A stretch of DNA of 44,679 nt from Streptomyces iconiensis. Its GTDB lineage: Bacteria; Actinomycetota; Actinomycetes; Streptomycetales; Streptomycetaceae. Shown piece after piece: positions 9,064 through 15,469 of the stretch. The DNA lies in the NCBI RefSeq assembly GCF_028657195.3, contig NZ_JANCPR020000065.1, forward strand, positions 1 to 44,679. Reading direction: 5' to 3'. Numbering within the stretch: the first letter of the stretch is position 1; each line of letters opens with the position of its first letter. A program made the position numbers and the translations under genes. The notes beneath the pieces were generated by a model. It searched no databases and was not told the DNA's origin. It worked only from the letters and a program-made list of their open reading frames with translations.

Positions 9064-9591
9064 ATGAGGAGTTACGCGGCGCTGTTGCGCGGGATCAACG
9101 TGGGGGGCCACAAGAAGGTCCCGATGGCCGAGCTGCGGACGTTGCTGTCCGGACTCGGCTGGAGCGACGTGCGGACGTATCTCCAGAGCGGGAACGCGGT
9201 CTTCCGTACGGAGGACCCGGATCCGAGACCCACGCTGGAGCGCGCCATAGCTGAGCGCTTCGGCTTCGAGGTGCCCTGTCTCGTCCGCACCTCGGACGAA
9301 CTGCGCGCCGTCGCCGCCGCATGCCCCCTGCTAGCGGCCGAACTGGACCCGGCCAAGCTGCTCGTCCTCTTCCTGGACGGTGCCCCGGCGCCCGACCACT
9401 TCGCGGGGCTGGACGCCGAGACGTACGCGCCCGACGAGTTCCACCACATCGGTCCGGCCGTCTACTGCTACTTCCCGCACGGCATGGGCCGCACCAAACT
9501 CACGGGCGCGCTCGCCGCCGTGCGCCCCGCGGTGACGATGACGGGGCGCAACTGGCGCACCGTCCAACGCCTGATCGAGCTGACCGGATAG
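9064..9591 (+). CDS. DUF1697 domain protein
   Basis: A 175-residue protein of the DUF1697 family, recognised by its start (SYAALLRGINVGGHKKVPMAELR), the YLQSGNAVF segment and the end GRNWRTVQRLIEL. The biochemical role of the family is not established. The ATG at 9064 is the family start. There is no convincing Shine-Dalgarno sequence, and a TACGGT hexamer lies 9 bases upstream, so the transcript may be leaderless. It is separated from the glycosyltransferase by 130 bp holding a tandem repeat and is probably expressed on its own. Confidence 0.88.
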   Translation: MRSYAALLRGINVGGHKKVPMAELRTLLSGLGWSDVRTYLQSGNAVFRTEDPDPRPTLERAIAERFGFEVPCLVRTSDELRAVAAACPLLAAELDPAKLLVLFLDGAPAPDHFAGLDAETYAPDEFHHIGPAVYCYFPHGMGRTKLTGALAAVRPAVTMTGRNWRTVQRLIELTG

Positions 9592-9644
9592 TCGCAGGCC
9601 CGGAGTCGGCGCATGCATGCGTACGCAGATGCGCTCAGGCCCGT

Positions 9645-10487
9645 TCAGGCGTTCCCGGCCCCTTCCCCGGCTGTGGGGGCCGCGGCGGCGGCGAGGTCTT
9701 TGGCGATGTGGGCCTCGATGGTCGCTTTGTCGACTCCGAGCCCTCCGAGTACGCCCTTGCCGTCCTCGAACTCCAGCAGCGCCAGCAGGATGTGCTCGGT
9801 GCCGATGTAGTTGTGGCCCAGGCGCAGGGCCTGCCGGAAGGTGAGTTCGAGGGCCTTGCGTGCCCCGGCGTCGTAGGGAACGAGGTCCGGCACCTGTTCG
9901 GCTGCCGGAGGCAGCGTGGCGGTGGCGGCCTGGCGTACGGCGTCCGGTGTCACCTTCTGTGCGGTGAGCGCCCGCGCGCCGAGCGCTTGCGGTTCGGCCA
10001 GCAGCCCCAACGTCAGGTGTGCGGGGCCGATCTCGTCGTTGCCCGCCGCCTTGGCCTCGTTCTGCGCCGCCATGACGACGTTCTTCGCCCGTGGCGTGAA
10101 CCGGCTGAACCCCTGGCTCGGGTCCAGATCAGCCGGTTCACCGGATGCCTTGGTCACGAACCGCTTTTGCGCCGCCTGCCGTGTGACCCCCATGCTCTTG
10201 CCGATGTCCGTCCAGGAGGCGCCCGAACGCCGCGCCTGATCCACGAAGTGACCGATCAGATGGTCGGCGACGTCGCCGAGATGGTCCCCGGCGATGACGG
10301 CGTCGGTGAGCTGTTCCAGGGTGTCGGAGTGTGTCTTCTTGATGGCGTCGATCAGGTCGTCGAGCCGGACCGTGCCGGCCATGCTGACCGGAGCGCTGGT
10401 CGGACCGCTGGTCGGACCGCTGGTCGGAGCGCCGGTCGGAGCGCCGGTCGGAGCGCCGGCTGCTGGATTGCTGAGAGGTTCTTCCAT
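9645..10487 (-). CDS. HTH and Clp N-terminal domain protein
   Basis: A protein of about 280 residues. A Pro/Ala/Gly/Thr-rich N-terminus with 4-residue repeats (GAPT/SGPT) is followed by a helix-turn-helix-like region (SGASWTDIGKSMGVTRQAAQKRF). The C-terminal half has two Clp-N (ClpA/ClpC substrate-adaptor) repeats: FTPRAKNVVMAAQNEA...IGPAHLTLGLL and ARKALELTFRQALRLGHNYIGTEHILLALL. No AAA+ ATPase domain is present, so it is not a chaperone. Such proteins are common in Streptomyces and are presumed to be regulators or Clp-linked adaptors. The ATG at 10487 is chosen because a consensus promoter sits directly upstream, leaving no room for a leader. Confidence 0.85.
   Translation of the reverse strand: MEEPLSNPAAGAPTGAPTGAPTSGPTSGPTSAPVSMAGTVRLDDLIDAIKKTHSDTLEQLTDAVIAGDHLGDVADHLIGHFVDQARRSGASWTDIGKSMGVTRQAAQKRFVTKASGEPADLDPSQGFSRFTPRAKNVVMAAQNEAKAAGNDEIGPAHLTLGLLAEPQALGARALTAQKVTPDAVRQAATATLPPAAEQVPDLVPYDAGARKALELTFRQALRLGHNYIGTEHILLALLEFEDGKGVLGGLGVDKATIEAHIAKDLAAAAAPTAGEGAGNA
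10391..10459. repeat. 12-bp in-frame tandem repeat in the Clp-N gene
   Basis: The unit ggtcggagcgcc, or its variant ggtcggaccgct, is repeated about six times. It encodes the Gly-Ala-Pro-Thr / Ser-Gly-Pro-Thr run near the N-terminus of the Clp-N protein. Confidence 0.8.
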
Positions 10488-10492
10488 CTGCC

Positions 10493-10525
10493 AACCGTAG
10501 GTTGACACTCCTCAACTGTCAACCT
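10493..10525 (-). promoter_or_regulatory. Consensus promoter overlapped by a 9-bp perfect palindrome
   Basis: On the minus strand TTGACA is followed after 17 bp by TACGGT, and the Clp-N gene's ATG comes 6 bases later, which predicts a leaderless message. The promoter is embraced by aggttgaca (10499-10507) and tgtcaacct (10517-10525), a perfect 9-bp inverted repeat with a 9-bp spacer. The left and right arms overlap the -10-proximal and -35 regions, so a bound protein would block RNA polymerase. Autoregulation by the HTH protein is a reasonable guess. Confidence 0.6.
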
Positions 10526-10542
10526 GCTGTTGTCAGTTGAGG
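10510..10542 (-). terminator. Hairpin at the 3' end of the GNAT gene
   Basis: cctcaactgtcaac (10510-10523) and gttgtcagttgagg (10529-10542) pair over 14 bp with one mismatch and a 5-base loop. The hairpin includes the GNAT stop codon (10533-10535). There is no U-run, as is usual in Streptomyces. It overlaps the downstream Clp-N operator, so it may serve as a terminator, an operator or both. Confidence 0.5.
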
Positions 10543-11114
10543 ATGCGGGCGTGGACATGCATGTCGTGCCAGCCGTCCGCGTGCAGGTGTGCGTCGCGCC
10601 GCGTTCCCTCCAGCGCGAACCCGGACTTCACTGCCACCCGGCACGAGGGTGAGTTGTCGGTGGAGTGGGCGAGTTCGAGCCGGTGGAAGCCGGCCGTGCC
10701 GCCCGCCCAGTCGGCCACCGTCGCCAGCGCACGCGGGGCGACGGCCTTGCCTCGTGCGTGCGGCAGTACCCAGTAGGCGCACTCGGCGACTCCGTGCAGC
10801 AGATCCATCCACCGCAGGGCCGTACGACCCACGGCCTCGCCGCTGTCGGCGCGCGTGACGACCCACTGGGCGGCGCGCTCCTGCCGCCAGGACAGTTCGT
10901 GCTTCGCGATCCACGCGCGGGCCTCCTCGGCCGAGTCGACGTGGTGCAGGTGCCAGCGCCGGATGTCCGGATCGCGGTAGGCGCTCTGTACGACGGGGGC
11001 ATCGCCCAACTGCCAGGGCCGCAGGAGTAGTTCGCCGTCGGGGGAGGTGAGTGAGGGCTGCGCGGAAGCGGCCAGGCTCCCTGCCGGGACCGCGGGCGGG
11101 ATCGCGAAAGTCAT
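10533..11114 (-). CDS. GNAT family N-acetyltransferase
   Basis: A protein of about 193 residues in the RimJ/RimL-like GNAT group, which transfers acetyl from acetyl-CoA to an amine; the substrate is not known. Visible landmarks are LLLRPWQLGDAPVVQSAYRDPDI at the N-terminal strand, WVLPHARGKAVAPRALATVADWA for the acetyl-CoA pyrophosphate loop (R/Q-x-x-G-x-A form) and NSPSCRVAVKSGFALEGTRR at the end. The ATG at 11114 has a weak GGGCGG site; ATG 11126 is an alternative. It is transcribed towards the Clp-N gene and ends in a hairpin overlapping that gene's promoter. Confidence 0.85.
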   Translation of the reverse strand: MTFAIPPAVPAGSLAASAQPSLTSPDGELLLRPWQLGDAPVVQSAYRDPDIRRWHLHHVDSAEEARAWIAKHELSWRQERAAQWVVTRADSGEAVGRTALRWMDLLHGVAECAYWVLPHARGKAVAPRALATVADWAGGTAGFHRLELAHSTDNSPSCRVAVKSGFALEGTRRDAHLHADGWHDMHVHARILN

Positions 11115-11190
11115 GCCGCCCATCATGCGGATACGGCTTTCGCCGGGCCCTCGGTGGGGGTACGCCATGCAGTCACATTTCTGCTTGTGT

Positions 11191-11244
11191 CAGGTCGCCC
11201 AGGTCGCCCAGGTCGCCCAGGTCGCCCAGGTCGCCCAGGTCGCC
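11191..11244. repeat. 9-bp tandem repeat, six copies
   Basis: caggtcgcc is repeated six times without interruption in the gap between the GNAT gene and the secreted protease. The rest of the gap, 11115-11570, contains no gene I can support; it must hold the promoters of both divergent genes, but no strong -35/-10 pair was found. Confidence 0.9.
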
Positions 11245-11570
11245 ACGATTGCGCGGTTTCGCGAGGGCCCAGGTCGGTCGGAGGTGGCCCGCGGTGATCC
11301 GGCGTGGCGCACTGCCCTGCGCGGCCGTCCGGTCAAGCGCACTTCAGGTCGTCGCGCGCTCAACTACCCGGAAAGTCAAGGGGAGGTGGAGGACGCCGGG
11401 GCGGATTCGGTCTGGTTCGCGGGCGTTTGCAGTCCCTGGCCGGGCGTTGCGTACATCACAGACGTCCCCAGAACTTGAGCTGTGCGTGCCAATCCGACAG
11501 GGTTTCGAACCAGTCCTTGAACGGATCTTCGTATCCCCCCACAACTTCTTCACTAGGAGGCTCCCTCCGC

Positions 11571-12791
11571 ATGGCGAACCACGTGTCCCGCAACAAGAAG
11601 CGCCGGATATCCCTGGCCGTCGGCGCTGCCGTCGCCGTCGCTGGTGGCGCGACCCTGCTCACGCTCCCCGCGGGCGCCGCTCCGGCCGAGGGCACGGTCT
11701 ACGGGACCGACGCCAAGGACCCGGTCAAGGGCAGCTACATCGTGATGCTCAAGGACGGCGAGAGCGCCGGCGTGCGGGCAGCGGGTGCCGGCAAGGAACT
11801 GGCCAAGGAGTACGGCGGCAAGGCCAAGCGCACCTACACCTCCGCCGTCCACGGCTTCTCCGCCTCCGGCCTCTCCGCCGAGGAGGCACGCCGTCTCGCC
11901 GCGGACGACAAGGTCGCCAAGGTCTACCAGAACCAGCGCTTCACGACCACGGGCACCCAGAAGAACCCGCCGTGGGGCCTGGACCGCATCGATCAGGCCA
12001 AGACCAAGGGCGACAAGAAGTACACATACCCGGCCACGGCGGGCAAGGGTGTGACCGCCTATGTCATCGACACCGGGGTCCGTATCAGCCACAAGGACTT
12101 CGGCGGCCGTGCCTCCTACGGCTTCGACGCCATCGACAACGACAAGACGGCGCAGGACGGCAACGGCCACGGCACCCATGTCGCGGGCACGATCGCGGGC
12201 ACCAAGTACGGGGTCGCCAAGAAGGCGAAGGTCGTCGGGGTGCGCGTGCTCGACAACGAGGGTTCCGGTACGACCGAGCAGGTCGTCGCGGGCATCGACT
12301 GGGTCACCAAGAACCACAAGGGCCCCTCGGTCGCCAACATGAGCCTCGGCGGCGGCAAGGACGCGGCGCTCGACGCCGCCGTCAAGAAGTCCATCGCCTC
12401 CGGTGTCACCTACGCCGTCTCCGCAGGTAACGAGAGCGCCGACGCGACCACCGCTTCCCCGGCGCGCGTCCCCGAGGCGATCACCGTCGCGGCCAGCGAC
12501 AAGAACGACAAGCAGGCCACGTTCTCCAACTACGGCAAGCGCGTCGACCTGTACGCGCCCGGCGTCGACATCGTCTCCGCCAGCAACAAGAACAACACCG
12601 GCACCGCCACGATGTCCGGCACCTCCATGTCCTCGCCGCACGTCGCGGGCGCAGCCGCCGTGTACCTGAGCGGGCACAAGACGGCCACGCCGAAGCAGGT
12701 CTCGGCCGCGCTGGTGAAGGGCGCCACCTCGGGCACCATCAGCAACCCGAGCGCGGGCACCCCGAACAAATTGCTGCGCGTCGTGAAGTAG
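11571..12791 (+). CDS. Secreted S8 family (subtilisin/proteinase K-like) serine protease
   Basis: A 406-residue secreted pre-pro-protease. The N-terminus (KKRR then LAVGAAVAVAGGATLLTL) is a signal peptide ending near AGAAPA. Residues about 55-125 form an I9 propeptide (GSYIVMLKDG ... KVAKVYQNQRF). The mature S8 domain starts near PPWGLDRID and holds the catalytic triad Asp167 (YVIDTGV), His200 (GNGHGTHVAG) and Ser352 (GTSMSSPHVAG), with oxyanion Asn287 (SAGNES). The gene has a perfect AGGAGG ribosome site 10 bases before ATG 11571 and a strong terminator after the stop. It likely degrades extracellular protein. The length and lack of extra C-terminal domains are typical of the Streptomyces proteinase K-like group. 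Confidence 0.95.
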   Translation: MANHVSRNKKRRISLAVGAAVAVAGGATLLTLPAGAAPAEGTVYGTDAKDPVKGSYIVMLKDGESAGVRAAGAGKELAKEYGGKAKRTYTSAVHGFSASGLSAEEARRLAADDKVAKVYQNQRFTTTGTQKNPPWGLDRIDQAKTKGDKKYTYPATAGKGVTAYVIDTGVRISHKDFGGRASYGFDAIDNDKTAQDGNGHGTHVAGTIAGTKYGVAKKAKVVGVRVLDNEGSGTTEQVVAGIDWVTKNHKGPSVANMSLGGGKDAALDAAVKKSIASGVTYAVSAGNESADATTASPARVPEAITVAASDKNDKQATFSNYGKRVDLYAPGVDIVSASNKNNTGTATMSGTSMSSPHVAGAAAVYLSGHKTATPKQVSAALVKGATSGTISNPSAGTPNKLLRVVK

Positions 12792-12831
12792 TCCGTGTCG
12801 GTGCCCCCTGTTTGCGGGTAAGCGCACCAAC

Positions 12832-12871
12832 GGGCCCGCCGCGCCCTCCCCCCACGGGGCGTGGCGGGCCC
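12832..12871 (+). terminator. Strong terminator of the protease gene
   Basis: gggcccgccgcgccc (12832-12846) and gggcgtggcgggccc (12857-12871) form a 15-bp stem, with one G-U, around a 10-base C-rich loop. It lies 40 bp after the protease stop and is the clearest intrinsic terminator in the window. Confidence 0.8.
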
Positions 12872-12920
12872 CTTCGCGTTCCTGGTCCCTGTTCCCCTGG
12901 TCCCTGCTGGCCCCTGTTGC

Positions 12921-13181
12921 TCACAGCCGCCACAGGGCCCACAGCCCAGCCGCCCCTGGCCCCACGGGCGCGCACCCGCGCAGAGTCCCCAACTCCCTTG
13001 CGGCGCCAGCGTGTTGGTACAACTCCGTACGACAGCGCGCGCACTCGCACGGCGGTAGCGCACCCGTCACCTCGTTCATGCGCGTCGGGTCAGGTACGAC
13101 CACGATCGTGCGCTGAGCCCCGAACACCGCCACACCGTCCGGGCCGACCCGGCCCACGCGCAGCGTCATACGGCTAGCCAT
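12921..13181 (-). CDS. Small protein of unknown function with C-x-C-x2-C motif
   Basis: An 86-residue protein I do not recognise. It begins MASRMTLRVGRVGPDGVAVFG and contains a cysteine cluster, PPCECARCRTEL (residues 44-55), that could bind a metal, plus one more Cys near residue 70. Its reality is supported by a GGAGC site just before the ATG and by an 8-bp overlap of its start with the stop of the upstream gene (ATGGCTAG), a typical translational coupling. The pair is divergent from the XRE/DUF397 module. A regulatory or toxin-antitoxin accessory role is only a guess. Confidence 0.55.
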   Translation of the reverse strand: MASRMTLRVGRVGPDGVAVFGAQRTIVVVPDPTRMNEVTGALPPCECARCRTELYQHAGAARELGTLRGCAPVGPGAAGLWALWRL

Positions 13182-13464
13182 TGCTCCGCCCCGTCCGCGC
13201 GGGCGCCGACTCGTTGAGGACCAGCGCCAGCACGGCGGCGTCACCGAGTGAGAGGCCGATCACGTCGACGCCGGGTGACTCTCTATGTGCTCGCCCGGTC
13301 ACACCACGGGCGCGGATGTCATGCGCCCGCAGCCCCTTGTGAAGCTCCGCCACCACGGCGGAGATCGTCATCCCCATGCCGTCGTTCTGTATGCCCAACG
13401 AACTGGCGTCTGTATGAGGGGCGTTGAGGATGTGATCCGTGGGACACATGTGCTTCCAGGACAA
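13174..13464 (-). CDS. Small protein of unknown function
   Basis: A 96-residue protein I do not recognise. It has a central helix-like segment (ISAVVAELHKGLRAHDIRARG) and a hydrophobic stretch GVDVIGLSLGDAAVLALVLN. The TTG at 13464 is chosen because GAGGAG stands 6 bases upstream; the internal ATGs (MGMTISAVV) lack a good site. Its stop overlaps the start of the next small gene. It is transcribed away from the XRE regulator, with a palindrome in the shared upstream region. Confidence 0.55.
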   Translation of the reverse strand: MSWKHMCPTDHILNAPHTDASSLGIQNDGMGMTISAVVAELHKGLRAHDIRARGVTGRAHRESPGVDVIGLSLGDAAVLALVLNESAPARTGRSNG

Positions 13465-13479
13465 GGCCCGCTCCTCTCT

Positions 13480-13495
13480 GTAGCGATACCGCTAC
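13480..13495. promoter_or_regulatory. Operator-like palindrome between divergent genes
   Basis: gtagcgataccgctac is an inverted repeat with 6-bp arms and a 4-bp centre, 16 bp upstream of the TTG start of the small unknown gene and upstream of the XRE gene. Its gtagcg/cgctac form resembles GntR-family operators of Streptomyces elements. That resemblance is from memory and not tested. Confidence 0.45.
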
Positions 13496-13525
13496 CAGGA
13501 GCGTTCAGCGTGGCTTAGAGTCGAG

Positions 13526-13559
13526 AACCCTTCAAGTAATCCCTGCAGAAGGAAGGGTT
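13526..13559 (+). promoter_or_regulatory. Inverted repeat masking the ribosome site of the XRE gene
   Basis: aacccttc (13526-13533) and gaagggtt (13552-13559) are perfect 8-bp arms around an 18-base loop. The right arm contains the AAGGAAGG sequence that should be the ribosome site for ATG 13569. A TAGAGT hexamer at 13516-13521 could be the -10. The hairpin could limit translation, or the repeat could be an operator in DNA. Confidence 0.4.
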
Positions 13560-13568
13560 AGTGGCCGC

Positions 13569-14408
13569 ATGGTCAATCGCAAGGAGTTGAACCCCGAGAG
13601 CAGTCCGCAAGCGGCCTACGGGGCTCGGGTGCGCAGATTTCGGGAACGTCGTGGTTGGAACCAGGAAGACCTGGCCGCTCGTCTGGGCTGCTCCAGCCAG
13701 CACATTTCGGCCGTGGAAACTGCCCGGAAACCGCCAACCTTGCCGTTCTCGCGTAAGGCCGATGTCGCCTTTGGGGCCGCCGGTTCCGTTGATTCGTTCG
13801 AGCGCGAGTGGCGCGACTTCCGGCATGGCTCGCTGTTGGAGGGATTTCCGGAGTACTTGGGGTACGAGGGGCGCGCGGCAGAGGTCCGGCTGTACGAGGT
13901 GGGAGTCGTTCCCGGTCTCCTCCAAACGCCCGAGTACGCGGAGGTGCTCGCCGCGAGCGCGGTCAAGCGTGGAGCGATCACGATGGACCAGGCGGACGAG
14001 CGGGTGAAGCTGGTCGCGGACAGGCAGGCGGCACTCGTGCGAACACCTCCGCCGATGGTCTTCGTCGTGCTGGACGAAAGCTGTATCCGTCGGCCGATCG
14101 GCGGACCCGCCGCCATGGACGCGCAGTTGGCGCACCTCGTCGAGTTCGCCGAGCAGCCGAACACCGTGCTTCAGCTTGCCCCGTTCGCCATGGGCGACCG
14201 TCGCCCGTTCAATCTGCCGCTTTACATCCTGACGATGCCGGATCGTTCGCTGATGTCGTACGCCGAGTCCGCGCAGCGGGGACATCTGGAGCGGGACAAC
14301 GCATGTGTGCTCCCCATACTGACGGCCTACCATCAGCTTCAGGCCGAGGCGCTCTCCCAGGCGGCAACTGTGGCCATGATCAGCCAGGAACGAAAGGGCA
14401 CACCGTGA
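13569..14408 (+). CDS. XRE-family regulator with DUF5753 (WhiJ-like, Scr1-family)
   Basis: A 279-residue DNA-binding protein. Residues about 18-60 are an XRE helix-turn-helix (VRRFRERRGWNQEDLAARLGCSSQHISAVETARK). The rest is DUF5753, with its usual YLGYEGRAAEVRLYEVGVVPGLLQTPEYA, an FVVLDESCIRRPIGG core and the PNTVLQLAPF segment. WhiJ of S. coelicolor is the best known member and controls differentiation together with DUF397 partners; related proteins are annotated as Scr1-family antitoxin-like regulators. The stop overlaps the GTG of the first DUF397 gene (GTGA). The ATG at 13569 has AAGGAAGG 11 bases upstream. Confidence 0.92.
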   Translation: MVNRKELNPESSPQAAYGARVRRFRERRGWNQEDLAARLGCSSQHISAVETARKPPTLPFSRKADVAFGAAGSVDSFEREWRDFRHGSLLEGFPEYLGYEGRAAEVRLYEVGVVPGLLQTPEYAEVLAASAVKRGAITMDQADERVKLVADRQAALVRTPPPMVFVVLDESCIRRPIGGPAAMDAQLAHLVEFAEQPNTVLQLAPFAMGDRRPFNLPLYILTMPDRSLMSYAESAQRGHLERDNACVLPILTAYHQLQAEALSQAATVAMISQERKGTP

Positions 14409-14651
14409 TGAGCGAATCTCCCCGTTGGTTCAAGTCCTCCTACAGTGACAACGGCGGCGCCTGCGTGGAGGTCGCCGTGAACCTCGTTGCCTCGCGTGGC
14501 GTGGTTCCTGTCCGTGACTCGAAGGACCCGAGTGGCCCGGTTCTGGGTTTTCCCGCTGCGTCGTTTGCCGCGTTTGTGGGCGGTGTGCGTCGCGGCTCGG
14601 TCTGACCTGGGGCGGGGGTCGACTCCAGCACAACGAAAGGGCACACCGTGA
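14391..14651 (+). repeat. Duplicated translation-initiation segment of the DUF397 genes
   Basis: The 18-mer cgaaagggcacaccgtga occurs at 14391-14408 and again at 14634-14651, each time spanning the ribosome site and start codon of a DUF397 gene. The two coding sequences are also similar, so the unit arose by tandem duplication. Confidence 0.85.
14405..14605 (+). CDS. DUF397 protein, copy 1
   Basis: A 66-residue DUF397 protein with the family landmarks W-F-K-S-S-Y-S, GGACVEVAVN, VPVRDSKDP and a C-terminal FAAFVGGVR. Such proteins are the small partners of XRE/DUF5753 regulators and are thought to antagonise them. The GTG at 14405 overlaps the regulator's TGA. The ribosome region (cgaaagggcacaccgtga) is repeated identically before the second copy, which supports GTG rather than ATG 14408 as the start. 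Confidence 0.9.
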   Translation: MMSESPRWFKSSYSDNGGACVEVAVNLVASRGVVPVRDSKDPSGPVLGFPAASFAAFVGGVRRGSV

Positions 14652-14848
14652 CGACTGAATCCCCTCGCTGGTTCAAGTCCTCGTACAGCTCGAACGGCGG
14701 TGACTGCGTGGAGGTTGCCGCGAACCTCGTCGTTACGGACGGCGTGGTTCCTGTCCGTGATTCCAAGGCCCCGGACGGCCCCGTGGTGGCGTGTGGTGCG
14801 GATGCGTTCGCCGTGTTCGTCGGCGCTGTCCGCGACGGGGCCGTTTGA
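14648..14848 (+). CDS. DUF397 protein, copy 2
   Basis: A 66-residue paralogue of the preceding protein: SPRWFKSSYSSNGGDCVEVAAN, VPVRDSKAPDGPVV and FAVFVGAVRDGAV. It starts at GTG 14648 after the same cgaaagggcacacc leader. The 42-bp gap after copy 1 suggests one transcript with the XRE gene. Differences cluster in the centre and C-terminus, as expected if the copies recognise different partners. Confidence 0.9.
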   Translation: MTTESPRWFKSSYSSNGGDCVEVAANLVVTDGVVPVRDSKAPDGPVVACGADAFAVFVGAVRDGAV

Positions 14849-15140
14849 TCTCTCACGTGGATGCCGTCCCCGGCGGCCCGTACGTGGGGAGAGGGCCCCA
14901 GTGCATCGTCATCAGCGGTCCGACAAGGTCGGCTTCGGTGTGTGCCTGTGTGCCCCTGCGGCGCGATCGCCGGCGGTGACAGGGGCCCGGCGGGCCGTCG
15001 GGCCGTTCGCTGCTGTTGGTGCGTCGGGCTGAGCGGGGTGGCTTCCTGTGTTGCCGGTTCACGGGCGGCCAGGGGAGATGCCTGGTTCCCGAAACATGGG
15101 AACGCGGTAATGGGCTCCAAGGCCGGACTTCAAAAGCCCT

Positions 15141-15165
15141 CGCCTGTCCATTATTTGGGCAGGCG
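15141..15165 (+). terminator. Hairpin, probable terminator before the sulfonate operon
   Basis: cgcctgtcc (15141-15149) pairs with gggcaggcg (15157-15165) over 9 bp with one G-T pair and the AT-rich loop attattt. It lies just upstream of the next promoter and would insulate the sulfonate operon from the DUF397 transcript. Confidence 0.5.
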
Positions 15166-15168
15166 ACA

Positions 15169-15198
15169 TTGACGCCTACGCGCGATTTCTGGCATGCT
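15169..15198 (+). promoter_or_regulatory. Promoter of leader peptide 1 (leaderless)
   Basis: TTGACG (15169-15174) and CATGCT (15193-15198) are separated by 18 bp. The expected transcription start coincides with the GTG at 15207, so the leader peptide would be translated from a leaderless transcript, as reported for cysteine-responsive short ORFs in mycobacteria. Confidence 0.5.
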
Positions 15199-15206
15199 CA
15201 TCGACT

Positions 15207-15293
15207 GTGAGCCAGTACCGGAATCTCGTAGCGCGCCTGCACGTCGATCTGCGACGTCACGCCAGCGCACTCTGTGCCTCTTCCTGCGCCTGA
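15207..15293 (+). CDS. Sulfur-type leader peptide 1
   Basis: A 28-residue ORF starting at GTG with a possible leaderless promoter. Its core reads R-L-H-V-D-L-R-R-H-A-S-A-L-C and it ends CASSCA, with cysteines at positions 23 and 27. The R-x-HVDL-x-R...SA-[LI]-C pattern is shared with the ORF at 30961-31044 upstream of sulfite reductase. Short peptides of this kind precede sulfur genes in Streptomyces and are annotated as putative leader peptides. The inferred role is in cis: slow decoding of Cys codons when cysteine is scarce changes RNA folding upstream of the ABC transporter operon. Hairpins at 15328-15359 fit this idea. Confidence 0.8.
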   Translation: MSQYRNLVARLHVDLRRHASALCASSCA

Positions 15294-15327
15294 AACCGCG
15301 CCTCCGCTCTCACTTCTTCGCTGCTCA

Positions 15328-15359
15328 GGGCCCTCTTGGCCCCGGCCGACCCATGGGCC
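15328..15359 (+). promoter_or_regulatory. Possible attenuator with mutually exclusive stems
   Basis: GGCCC at 15338-15342 can pair with GGGCC at 15328-15332 (loop ctctt) or with GGGCC at 15355-15359. Two alternative stems downstream of a Cys-containing leader peptide are the layout of an attenuator. The stems are short, so this is only suggestive. The perfect palindrome ttcacgtgaa at 15397-15406 may be a separate protein site. Confidence 0.35.
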
Positions 15360-15469
15360 GTAGAGCGAGCGTCATTCACACGGAAAATGCCGTGCATTCA
15401 CGTGAACGCCGTTCCCTGATTTCGGCTGCCTGAATTCACGCGCGTTTCCCCACGCTACGGAAGGCACCC

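Larger units (their letters stand above)
14849..15206. other. Intergenic region between the DUF397 genes and the sulfonate operon
   Basis: This 358-bp stretch shows no ORF with a ribosome site or family signature. Near its right end it contains the hairpin at 15141-15165 and the promoter of the first leader peptide. The rest is unremarkable GC-rich sequence. Confidence 0.6.

Noticed and set aside
11191..11244. CRISPR-like array
   Set aside because: The 9-bp units follow one another without spacers, so it is a simple tandem repeat.
11304..11570. Upstream extension of the protease frame
   Set aside because: It would put 89 residues before a clear signal peptide; the perfect AGGAGG before 11571 decides the start.
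15016..15210. 64-codon plus-strand ORF ahead of leader peptide 1
   Set aside because: No ribosome site or family similarity, and it runs through a terminator-like hairpin and a promoter.
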